Below are positions 1-4,585 of a DNA stretch of 8,125 nucleotides, one piece after another. The stretch lies in contig JAEZHK010000033.1 in the NCBI GenBank assembly GCA_023416655.1, positions 1-8,125 of the forward strand, given 5' to 3'. The notes under the pieces are model-generated. The model had not been told where the DNA came from and ran no database searches. It saw nothing but the letters and a program-made list of their open reading frames with translations. The stretch is from Bacillota bacterium (GTDB lineage: Bacteria; Bacillota; Clostridia; Christensenellales; Aristaeellaceae). The stretch's first letter is position 1. Every line of letters begins with the position of its first letter. The translations under genes were made by a program, and so were the position numbers.

Positions 1-265
1 TATGGTTGTTGGAGAGCGCCAGAATCGGCTCGAGCGCGGCCAGCCCCTTTGCGCAGGCCGTTGGAGCGGAAAGCGCCGGCCCGGCCTTTGCGATGGGCGA
101 CGCGCCGTCGTAGAGCGGCGCTTCCAGGTTGATCGCGCGCGCGTCGGCCTCCATGAGGAGGTGGAGGAGCTTTCCGTCCAGCGCACCCTCGACTGCACCG
201 CTTGCAAAGTGCGCGGCGTTTGAACGTGTGGGCACCAGGTCGCCTGCGACCGCCATCGTGAGCAA
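1..265 (-). CDS. CapA-family protein (metallophosphatase-like), 5' end only
   Basis: The first 88 codons of a minus-strand gene that runs off the left edge. It begins at TTG 265, eight bases after an AGGAGG (274-279); an ATG at 256 is the alternative. The translation has the order of short motifs expected at the N-terminus of the CapA/PgsA family (PGA_cap domain, calcineurin-like metallophosphatase fold): AGD at residues 7-9, NLEAPL at 46-51, KAGP at 60-63 and SNNH at 85-88. GD, NLE and NNH are the metal-site or active-site motifs of this fold. Members are linked to poly-gamma-glutamate or capsule metabolism, but many stand-alone copies are uncharacterised. No signal peptide is visible at this start, since the core strand begins at about residue 3. 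A sigma-A promoter sits about 35 bases upstream of the start. Family call is confident; substrate unknown. Confidence 0.85.
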   Translation of the reverse strand, partial: MLTMAVAGDLVPTRSNAAHFASGAVEGALDGKLLHLLMEADARAINLEAPLYDGASPIAKAGPALSAPTACAKGLAALEPILALSNNH

Positions 266-273
266 GGGCAATG

Positions 274-279
274 CCTCCT
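274..279 (-). promoter_or_regulatory. Ribosome binding site of the CapA-family gene
   Basis: AGGAGG on the minus strand. It is eight bases before TTG 265 and seventeen before ATG 256, which favours the TTG start. An in-frame TAG at 278-280 excludes any start further upstream. Confidence 0.7.
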
Positions 280-306
280 ATTTTCTGCGTATGATTTCTT
301 CAAATT

Positions 307-335
307 ATTGTACAACAAGGGTTCCGGCCTGTCAA
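307..335 (-). promoter_or_regulatory. Sigma-A promoter of the CapA-family gene
   Basis: On the minus strand, -35 TTGACA (330-335), a 17-bp spacer and -10 TACAAT (307-312). Transcription should start near 300 and give a leader of about 35 bases before the TTG start. This is one of the strongest promoters in the window. Confidence 0.85.
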
Positions 336-349
336 ATTCGCGCGCGCCG

Positions 350-376
350 CCCGCGGTCTGCATAGTATGCCGCGGG
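350..376. promoter_or_regulatory. Imperfect palindrome at the mazF ribosome binding site
   Basis: CCCGCG (350-355) pairs with CGCGGG (371-376), and GCATA (360-364) with TATGC (366-370) around a single G; the left arm carries a 4-base bulge. The right arm runs into the mazF Shine-Dalgarno sequence GGGAGGG (374-380). It could be a DNA operator or an RNA hairpin that partly hides the ribosome binding site. The pairing is seen; the role is inferred. Confidence 0.4.
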
Positions 377-386
377 AGGGCTGAGC

Positions 387-731
387 ATGATTGTACGGGG
401 AGAACTGTACACCGCCGACCTGGATCCGGTCGTCGGCTCCGAGCAGGGTGGGATGCGACCGGTGCTGGTGGTGCAGAACGACGTAGGCAACCGGTTCAGC
501 CCCACCGTGGTCGTGCTGGCGCTGACCAGCCAGATCGACAAGGCGCGCCTCCCCACCCATGTGCTGGTCAGCGGCTCGGGCCTTGCCCGGCCGTCGGTGG
601 TGCTGGCGGAGCAGATGCGCACCCTCGACAAGCGAAGGCTTCGGGAGCGCATCGGCGTGCTGCCGCAGGAAGCGATGGATAAGGTCAATCAGGCAATCCG
701 GGTATCCCTTGCGGTCGAAGAACAACCTTAA
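387..731 (+). CDS. mazF: MazF/PemK-type mRNA interferase toxin (EndoA-like)
   Basis: A 114-residue protein of the CcdB/MazF fold, full length for the EndoA/NdoA group of sequence-specific, ribosome-independent endoribonucleases. Family hallmarks are clear: RGELY at 4-8, DLDPVVGSEQGGMRPVLVVQ at 11-30, LTSQ at 46-49 and LPTHV further on. Arg24 and Thr47 correspond to the catalytic Arg and Thr of characterised MazF enzymes. The start ATG follows GGGAGGG with a 6-base gap. Usually a small antitoxin gene (mazE/ndoAI) lies immediately upstream; here the 121 bases before the start lie between this gene and a divergent gene, and no antitoxin reading frame is seen. A terminator follows 32 bases after the stop, so the gene is a single unit. 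No convincing plus-strand promoter was found; a palindrome overlaps the ribosome binding site. The specific cleavage site cannot be read from the sequence. Confidence 0.95.
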   Translation: MIVRGELYTADLDPVVGSEQGGMRPVLVVQNDVGNRFSPTVVVLALTSQIDKARLPTHVLVSGSGLARPSVVLAEQMRTLDKRRLRERIGVLPQEAMDKVNQAIRVSLAVEEQP

Positions 732-763
732 TCCATCCGATAAACCCAAACCAGGCTTTCAAT

Positions 764-795
764 GTTCCCGGCAGCCCAAAGCGCCGGGAACTTTT
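764..795 (+). terminator. Intrinsic terminator after mazF
   Basis: A perfect 9-bp stem, GTTCCCGGC (764-772) with GCCGGGAAC (783-791), a 10-base loop and TTTT (792-795). The identical arms recur in the hairpin at 1886-1912, with a different loop. Confidence 0.85.
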
Positions 796-843
796 CATGC
801 CATCCGGGGCATGCCGCGCGCCGCCTTTATAGGATGAAGCCGC

Positions 844-872
844 TTCTGTTTTGGCAGATTATATGCTATAAT
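844..872 (+). promoter_or_regulatory. Extended -10 promoter of the YitT-family gene
   Basis: TGC followed by TATAAT (864-872) is an extended -10 element with a perfect hexamer. The -35 at 17-bp spacing is poor (TTCTGT, 844-849), as is common with extended -10 promoters. The start of transcription should lie near 879, downstream of the ATG at 871, so that ATG cannot be the translation start. Confidence 0.7.
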
Positions 873-882
873 GCCTCAGACG

Positions 883-890
883 GGAAGGGG
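883..890 (+). promoter_or_regulatory. Ribosome binding site that sets the YitT start
   Basis: GGAAGGGG lies seven bases before GTG 898 and ten before GTG 901. It supports one of these two GTG codons as the start. Confidence 0.6.
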
Positions 891-897
891 TTGCGGC

Positions 898-1740
898 GTG
901 GTGAAGCGTTTCAGAACGGAGCTTTTCGACTGGAGCAGGATTCTGGCGGGGCTGATCCTCAGCGCCATGGCCTACCAGCTGTTTTTGATCCCCAACCAGA
1001 TCGCGCCGGGCGGCTTTACCGGCGTGGGCCAGATCTTGAATACATTGATGGGCTGGAACGTCGGCACGGTCGTGCTGGTTTTGAACGTGCCGCTGTTCGC
1101 GTTTTCGATGCAGTCGCTGGGTTGGCGGTTTGGCATAAGGTCGCTCCTTGCGTCGGTGGCGTTCTCGCTGCTCATCGACTACCTGCCCTTTCAGGCGCTG
1201 ACGGACGACAGGCTGCTGGCGGCGATTTTTGGTGGCGTCTTCGCGGGCGCGGGGTTTGGGCTGATCATGCTGGGCGAAGCCACGACCGGCGGCAGCGATA
1301 TGCTGGGCATGATGCTCCACCGCAAGGTCAAGGTCATCCGGGTGAGCGCGCTGGTGTTTGCGGTGGACGCGCTGGTCATCGTCGCCGCCGGGATCGTGTA
1401 CGACGTGCAGGGCGCGCTGATGGCGCTGATCTCCACCTACATCATGGCGCGGGTGCTGGACCGGGTGCTGGAAGGCCCCAACATGGCCAAGGCCTACTTC
1501 ATCATCTCCCGGAAGGCGGAGGAAATTTCGGCGATGATCTTAAAGACCATGGACCGGGGCGTGACCAGCCTCTCCGGGAAGGGCATGTACACCGGGGAGG
1601 ACCGGTCTGTACTGCTTTGCGTGATCAACCGCCGCGAGACGCTGCGCCTTCGCACCCTGGTCAGCGGGATCGACCCCTGCGCCTTTATGATCGCCACCGA
1701 CGTGCGCGAGGCGCTGGGGGAAGGGTTTCAGCCGCACTAA
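898..1740 (+). CDS. YitT-family integral membrane protein (DUF161 + DUF2179)
   Basis: About 280 residues from GTG 898 (GTG 901 is almost as good). The longer version starting at ATG 871 is rejected because the promoter -10 box covers that codon. The N-terminal part is a multi-helix membrane domain: hydrophobic helices alternate with short loops, and the family signature LIPNQIAPGGFTGVGQ starts near residue 30. The second half of the membrane domain has GEATTGGSDMLG. After about residue 190 the chain becomes soluble and matches the DUF2179 domain typical of the family (GVTSLSGKGMYTGEDRSVLL, then a conserved IDPCAFM). Such proteins are common in Bacillota, often in several copies, and no transport substrate is firmly known. 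The gene stands alone between its own promoter and a hairpin just after the stop. Confidence 0.9.
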   Translation: MVKRFRTELFDWSRILAGLILSAMAYQLFLIPNQIAPGGFTGVGQILNTLMGWNVGTVVLVLNVPLFAFSMQSLGWRFGIRSLLASVAFSLLIDYLPFQALTDDRLLAAIFGGVFAGAGFGLIMLGEATTGGSDMLGMMLHRKVKVIRVSALVFAVDALVIVAAGIVYDVQGALMALISTYIMARVLDRVLEGPNMAKAYFIISRKAEEISAMILKTMDRGVTSLSGKGMYTGEDRSVLLCVINRRETLRLRTLVSGIDPCAFMIATDVREALGEGFQPH

Positions 1741-1746
1741 GGCAGG

Positions 1747-1778
1747 GCATTGAAAATCCGCAAGCGGCTTTTCAATGC
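1747..1778 (+). terminator. Hairpin after the YitT gene, possible terminator (array 1, unit 1)
   Basis: Outer arms GCATTGAAAA (1747-1756) and TTTTCAATGC (1769-1778) are perfectly complementary over 10 bp. Inside, CCGC and GCGG pair around AA. The inner GC stem followed by TTTT fits an intrinsic terminator for the gene ending at 1740, and the A-tract on the left gives the same on the other strand. The tip GCAAGC recurs at 4472-4477 and 4591-4596. Confidence 0.55.
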
Positions 1779-1795
1779 AAAGGTAGAAGAACTTC

Positions 1796-1832
1796 GTGAG
1801 CCTGAAATCCTGCGGGATTTCGGGCGGCTCAC
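1796..1832. repeat. Array 1, unit 2: TGCG-loop hairpin with asymmetric GGGC
   Basis: Outer arms GTGAGCC (1796-1802) and GGCTCAC (1826-1832); inner arms GAAATCC (1804-1810) and GGATTTC (1815-1821); loop TGCG. The left junction is a single T, the right one GGGC. The same plan, with different arm sequences, is seen at 4404-4441. An alternative pairing joins GCCTGAAATCC with the right side through GGGC. Confidence 0.7.
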
Positions 1833-1846
1833 TGACTTGAGGAAAT

Positions 1847-1882
1847 GTTTCCGTAACCAGTGTGCGCACTGGTTACGGAAAC
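1847..1882. repeat. Array 1, unit 3: perfect 16-bp inverted repeat, TGCG loop
   Basis: GTTTCCGTAACCAGTG (1847-1862) is exactly complementary to 1867-1882, with a TGCG loop. This is the longest perfect stem in the window. No T-tract follows, so it is not a normal terminator. Confidence 0.85.
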
Positions 1883-1885
1883 TGC

Positions 1886-1912
1886 GTTCCCGGCGCGCAG
1901 GTCGCCGGGAAC
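1886..1912. repeat. Array 1, unit 4: hairpin with shared 15-mer tip
   Basis: Arms GTTCCCGGCG (1886-1895) and CGCCGGGAAC (1903-1912) form a perfect 10-bp stem around CGCAGGT. The 15-mer CGCGCAGGTCGCCGG (1894-1908) recurs exactly at 4506-4520. The outer 9 bp of the arms equal those of the mazF terminator at 764-791. Confidence 0.8.
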
Positions 1913-1990
1913 GATGGAAAGAAGGACCGGGGCAGACGACATCTGGAGCGGTATAGAATCGCATTTCAAAAGCCGAAGGGGGAGAAGACC

Positions 1991-2743
1991 ATGCCCATCG
2001 CAGTGATCACAGGCGCATCCTCGGGGCTGGGCCGGGCCTACGCGCTGGCCGCGACCAAAGTTTTTCCGGAAATCGAGGAATACTGGCTGATCGCCAGGCG
2101 CCTGGACCGGCTGGAGGCGCTGAAGGCGGAGCTGCCCGGAAAGACCGTGCGCTGCGTCCCGCTGGACCTTTCAGACCCTTCGAGCTTCGACGAGTACCGG
2201 AAGCTGCTTGCGGAGCGGAAGGCGCAGATCGCGCTGCTCGTCAACAACGCTGGGATGGGCAAGATGGGCGACTTCGTCGACGACGCATGGAGCGTCCACA
2301 CCGCCATCGTGGACCTCAACGTGCGCGCATTTACCGCGATCGCCAACATATCGCTCAAGTGCATGGGGCGCGGGAGCGTGATGGTCAACGTCAGCTCCAT
2401 CGCCGCCTTCGCGCCCACGCCCCGGATGTCGGTGTACTGCGCCACCAAATCCTACGTGTCCGCCCTCTCCAAGTCGATCCGCTTCGAGCTGAAGAAGAAG
2501 GGGATCAAGGTGCTGGCCGCCTCGCCCGGCCCGATGGACACGGAATTCCTCGCGATTGCGGGCATCAAGAGCAAGACCTTCGACAGGCTCCCCCGCGTGA
2601 AGCCCGAGTACGTGGCCGAAAAGTCGCTGATCGCCGCGAAGAAGGGGCGCTCGGTCTACACCGCGCCGCCGATGATGAAAATCTACCGCGTGCTGGCAAA
2701 ACTCCTTCCGAGCAACATCATGATGTACATCAGCAAGACCTGA
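1991..2743 (+). CDS. Short-chain dehydrogenase/reductase (classical SDR)
   Basis: A 250-residue NAD(P)-dependent oxidoreductase with a Rossmann fold, the usual length for classical SDRs. Visible motifs are the cofactor-binding TGASSGLG (7-14), NNAG (85-88), a catalytic Ser at about 136 in NVSSIAAF, YCATK (Tyr149, Lys153) and SPGPMDTEF from about 178. The catalytic triad is complete. The substrate cannot be told; the C-terminus is basic and hydrophobic and might touch membrane. ATG 1991 is preceded by AGGGGGAG (1977-1984). The frame is open back to 1862, but that stretch only translates the hairpin array. No good promoter is seen: TATAGAAT at 1952-1959 lacks a -35. A strong terminator follows. 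Confidence 0.92.
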   Translation: MPIAVITGASSGLGRAYALAATKVFPEIEEYWLIARRLDRLEALKAELPGKTVRCVPLDLSDPSSFDEYRKLLAERKAQIALLVNNAGMGKMGDFVDDAWSVHTAIVDLNVRAFTAIANISLKCMGRGSVMVNVSSIAAFAPTPRMSVYCATKSYVSALSKSIRFELKKKGIKVLAASPGPMDTEFLAIAGIKSKTFDRLPRVKPEYVAEKSLIAAKKGRSVYTAPPMMKIYRVLAKLLPSNIMMYISKT

Positions 2744-2758
2744 CAGACTTGCCTCCCG

Positions 2759-2792
2759 CGATCCCGGCGATTACGTCGCCGGGATCGTTTTT
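2759..2792 (+). terminator. Intrinsic terminator after the dehydrogenase gene
   Basis: A perfect 12-bp stem, CGATCCCGGCGA (2759-2770) with TCGCCGGGATCG (2776-2787), a 5-base loop and TTTTT (2788-2792). It begins 15 bases after the stop codon. Confidence 0.95.
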
Positions 2793-2833
2793 ACGGAAAA
2801 GAGTTGACCGTAGGGGCGGCACTTTTTCCGCAA

Positions 2834-2862
2834 TTCAAAATAATATATAGGAATAGTATAAT
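2834..2862 (+). promoter_or_regulatory. Promoter of the secreted protein gene
   Basis: TTCAAA (2834-2839), 17 bp, then a perfect TATAAT (2857-2862). Transcription would start near 2869 and give an unusually long leader of about 75 bases, in which no clear structure or open frame was recognised. Confidence 0.65.
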
Positions 2863-2944
2863 GTGCCATGCGGTGAAGTATTGCCAAAATGTTCCTCGTG
2901 TGTTAAGGTTGAAAGAGGTTGGTACAAAAGACAGGAGGATGACG

Positions 2945-3574
2945 ATGAAGAAACTGCTTTCCCTGCTCCTTATCGCGCTCGTTATGCTGGCGCCAGTGTG
3001 CGCGATGGCCGCCGAGGTATCGTACGAGACGTACGAAAACGTAGCCAATGGCTATTCCATCGATTACCCCGCGGAATGGACGATCCTCTCCAAAGAAACC
3101 CTTGAGACCACGATGGATGCCCTCACCAGCGGCGAAACGAAGATCGAAGGCATGGATTCCTCCGTGCTGGAAGCGTACAAGGCGCAGATCGAATCGATAG
3201 ACATGGTCATGTTCATGTCGGCGGACGGCGCGGTCAACGCCAACATCAACTATCAGGCAATGCCGATGAAGCTTACGGGCGACCTCATCGTGAGCAGCGT
3301 ATATCCGATGGTCGTGCAGCAGCTCCAGGCTGCGTTTGCGGACTACGCGCCGCTTGCAGACCCGCAGATTGAAAAGGTCGGCGATTACGAATTCGTGCTG
3401 ACCGCCGGCCAGTACACCCTGTCGGGCGTGCCCTGCATCATAATGCAGGCGTACCACTGCTCCGAAAAGAACCTTTATACCATCACCTACACCGTCAACA
3501 CCAGCCTGAATCCAGACATGGAAGCGCTGGACGCCATCTCCGACGCCATGCTGGCGTCGTTCGTCCCGGTCTGA
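2945..3574 (+). CDS. Secreted protein, PsbP-like region, unknown function
   Basis: A 209-residue protein. ATG 2945 follows AGGAGG (2933-2938) by six bases; an in-frame ATG at 2939 is too close, and longer versions would include the promoter. It has a typical signal peptide: Lys at 2-3, a leucine-rich core and a likely signal peptidase I cut after AMA (20-22). Cys19 is not in a proper lipobox (A-P-V-C), so a lipoprotein is unlikely. The mature chain is acidic and starts with YENVANGYSIDYPAEWTI, which resembles the opening of PsbP-like/Mog1-fold domains ('NGFSIxYPxxW'). It has one further Cys (in GVPCIIM). No catalytic motif is recognised. It is a single-gene unit with its own promoter and terminator. 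Confidence 0.8.
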   Translation: MKKLLSLLLIALVMLAPVCAMAAEVSYETYENVANGYSIDYPAEWTILSKETLETTMDALTSGETKIEGMDSSVLEAYKAQIESIDMVMFMSADGAVNANINYQAMPMKLTGDLIVSSVYPMVVQQLQAAFADYAPLADPQIEKVGDYEFVLTAGQYTLSGVPCIIMQAYHCSEKNLYTITYTVNTSLNPDMEALDAISDAMLASFVPV

Positions 3575-3596
3575 CCGGCCCCTCTAAATATAGATT

Positions 3597-3631
3597 GGAA
3601 CGCCGTTTCCGGATGGAAGCGGCGTTCCTTT
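3597..3631 (+). terminator. Hairpin terminator between convergent genes
   Basis: GGAACGCCG (3597-3605) pairs with CGGCGTTCC (3620-3628); inside, TTCC (3607-3610) pairs with GGAA (3615-3618). TTT follows. It lies 22 bases after the secreted protein gene and 20 bases beyond the uridine kinase stop, so it may serve both strands, although the T-tract is short. Confidence 0.7.
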
Positions 3632-3651
3632 GCGTCCATAGGGTATTCCGA

Positions 3652-4296
3652 CTACAGCTGGGCGGACCCGGCGGGAGGGGCCTGCAGGAGGGGAAGCTGG
3701 CCGCTGTTGATGTAGAAGGCCAGGATGTCGACGATCCGCTTATTGAAGCCGCCACCGGCCACGATCACATCCGCGAACTCGATGTAGGTGCGGATGTAGC
3801 GCTCGTACATGGGTTTGACGGTGGAGAGGTACTGGTGGGCGATGCCGCTGATGTCCCGGCCCCGCTCCAGGATGTCCCGCTGCACGCGGCGCAGCAGGCA
3901 GATGTCCGGGTCCACGTGCACGAAGAGTTTGAAGTCCATCATGTCGCGGGTGCGCGGGTCGTAGAAGGCGTGGATGCCCTCAATGATCGTCACGTCGCAG
4001 GGCTCGATCAGTTCCTCGGAGTCCGCGCGGCGGTGCATGGCGTAGTCGTAGCCCTTGCGGGTGATGGCGTTGCCCTGCTTGAGCGTACGAATGTCCTCCC
4101 GGAGCGCGTCGTGCTCGAAGGCGTCCGGTTCGTCGTAGTTGATCTTGGCGCGCTCCTCGAAAGGCAGGTAGCTGTGGTCGCGGTAGTAGCAGTCCTGTTT
4201 GATCAGTGTGGATTCCCCGTCGATGGACGCGGCCAGCGCCCGGGCCAGCGTGGTCTTGCCGCTGCCGCTTGCGCCGCATATGCCGATGGTCAGCAT
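3652..4296 (-). CDS. udk: Uridine kinase (P-loop nucleoside kinase)
   Basis: A 214-residue kinase of the uridine kinase/phosphoribulokinase family. It would phosphorylate uridine and cytidine to UMP and CMP in pyrimidine salvage, in the cytosol. Motifs: Walker A GASGSGKT (8-15), QDCYYRD with Asp35 and Tyr37-38, NYDEPDAFEHD, YDYAMH, the EGIHAF strand, and the lid RRVQRDILERGRD. Length and motif order fit bacterial Udk. The last dozen residues (QAPPAGSAQL) look like a family-unrelated tail. ATG 4296 is fixed by the family N-terminus. Its ribosome binding site, GGGGGTG, lies in the arm of a perfect inverted repeat that overlaps the promoter. Convergent with the secreted protein gene; probably monocistronic. 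A related P-loop kinase specificity cannot be excluded. Confidence 0.9.
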   Translation of the reverse strand: MLTIGICGASGSGKTTLARALAASIDGESTLIKQDCYYRDHSYLPFEERAKINYDEPDAFEHDALREDIRTLKQGNAITRKGYDYAMHRRADSEELIEPCDVTIIEGIHAFYDPRTRDMMDFKLFVHVDPDICLLRRVQRDILERGRDISGIAHQYLSTVKPMYERYIRTYIEFADVIVAGGGFNKRIVDILAFYINSGQLPLLQAPPAGSAQL

Positions 4297-4298
4297 GA

Positions 4299-4332
4299 AA
4301 ACACCCCCGCATCAGTATAAGCGGGGGTGTTT
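4299..4332 (-). promoter_or_regulatory. Perfect 12-bp inverted repeat over the udk ribosome binding site
   Basis: AAACACCCCCGC (4299-4310) and GCGGGGGTGTTT (4321-4332) are exactly complementary around a 10-base loop. On the minus strand the proximal arm holds the ribosome binding site and ends two bases before the start codon, with TTTT after the GC stem, like an intrinsic terminator. In transcripts arriving from upstream it would fold; in transcripts from the udk promoter most of the distal arm is missing. Confidence 0.8.
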
Positions 4333-4342
4333 CGCGTGTCAA
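4314..4342 (-). promoter_or_regulatory. Sigma-A promoter of udk, embedded in the inverted repeat
   Basis: Minus strand: TTGACA (4337-4342), 17-bp spacer, TATACT (4314-4319). The -10 box is the loop of the 12-bp inverted repeat. The expected transcription start is near 4307, giving a leader of only about 11 bases made of little more than the ribosome binding site. Confidence 0.8.
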
Positions 4343-4355
4343 CAAGTTGCCACGC

Positions 4356-4389
4356 GCAAATGAAATCTGTTTGAGCATCTTTCATTTGC
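4356..4389. repeat. Array 2, unit 1: 10-bp inverted repeat
   Basis: GCAAATGAAA (4356-4365) pairs perfectly with TTTCATTTGC (4380-4389) around a 14-base loop. It is AT-richer than the other units and shares no tip with array 1. Confidence 0.65.
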
Positions 4390-4403
4390 CAGGCGCTGGG
4401 CCA

Positions 4404-4441
4404 GTTTCCTAAAACGCCTGCGGGCGTTTCCGGGCGGAAAC
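4404..4441. repeat. Array 2, unit 2: TGCG-loop hairpin with asymmetric side
   Basis: Outer arms GTTTCC (4404-4409) and GGAAAC (4436-4441); inner arms AAACGCC (4412-4418) and GGCGTTT (4423-4429); loop TGCG. It has the same plan as 1796-1832. A second GTTTCC (4426-4431) could instead pair with GGAAAC around GGGC, so two exclusive folds exist. On the minus strand the inner stem is followed by TTTT and may terminate SGNH hydrolase transcripts. Confidence 0.7.
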
Positions 4442-4453
4442 CGGAACGGGCAT

Positions 4454-4496
4454 GCTTTCCCCGTCGGCCGGGCAAGCTCGGCCTTTGGGGGAAAGC
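4454..4496. repeat. Array 2, unit 3: two-level hairpin with GCAAGC tip
   Basis: Outer arms GCTTTCCCC (4454-4462) and GGGGAAAGC (4488-4496); inner arms GGCCGGGC (4466-4473) and GCTCGGCC (4476-4483), with one G-T pair around AA. It parallels the two-level hairpin at 1747-1778, which has the same GCAAGC tip. Confidence 0.7.
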
Positions 4497-4526
4497 CAAA
4501 TCCGCCGCGCAGGTCGCCGGATTTGG
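4496..4526. repeat. Array 2, unit 4: hairpin with shared 15-mer
   Basis: Arms CCAAATCCG (4496-4504) and CGGATTTGG (4518-4526). The tip holds CGCGCAGGTCGCCGG (4506-4520), identical to 1894-1908, but the outer arms are unrelated to those of 1886-1912 while still self-complementary. Confidence 0.8.
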
Positions 4527-4532
4527 TTGAAA

Positions 4533-4558
4533 GTCGAAAGGGCTTCGGCCCTCTCGAC
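4533..4558. repeat. Array 2, unit 5: 11-bp stem with TTCG tetraloop
   Basis: GTCGAAAGGGC (4533-4543) pairs with GCCCTCTCGAC (4548-4558) with one A-C mismatch, closed by a C(TTCG)G tetraloop, a very stable RNA cap on the plus-strand sense. On the minus strand the loop reads CGAA and TTTC follows. Confidence 0.7.
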
Positions 4559-4585
4559 GCTCTCCCGGGTTATTGACGCCAACGA

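Larger units (their letters stand above)
1747..1912. repeat. Hairpin array 1: four strong stem-loops in 166 bp
   Basis: The intergenic stretch between the YitT and dehydrogenase genes holds four near-perfect hairpins in succession (1747-1778, 1796-1832, 1847-1882, 1886-1912), joined by 3 to 17 bases. Only the first resembles a terminator. Loop motifs of three of them recur in a second array at 4356-4607. No protein is convincingly encoded: the open frames here merely translate the repeats. Confidence 0.75.

Noticed and set aside
308..337. Weak plus-strand promoter for mazF (TTGTAC, 18 bp, TCAAAT)
   Set aside because: Poor match in both hexamers, and it lies exactly over the much stronger minus-strand promoter.
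129..365. Plus-strand open frame just upstream of mazF, considered as a mazE antitoxin
   Set aside because: It is antisense to the CapA-family gene, has no ribosome site, and its translation shows no antitoxin-like DNA-binding pattern.
1862..1990. N-terminal extension of the dehydrogenase to 1862
   Set aside because: It only translates the hairpin array; the SDR fold begins directly at ATG 1991, which has its own ribosome site.
2804..2944. Longer start for the secreted protein
   Set aside because: It would include the promoter and put a non-signal stretch before an obvious signal peptide.
2945..3010. Lipoprotein signal in the secreted protein (Cys19)
   Set aside because: The residues before Cys19 are A-P-V, which do not make a lipobox; a signal peptidase I site AMA follows.
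1894..4520. CRISPR or tandem repeat array
   Set aside because: The shared 15-mer occurs only twice, about 2.6 kb apart, with no regular spacers.
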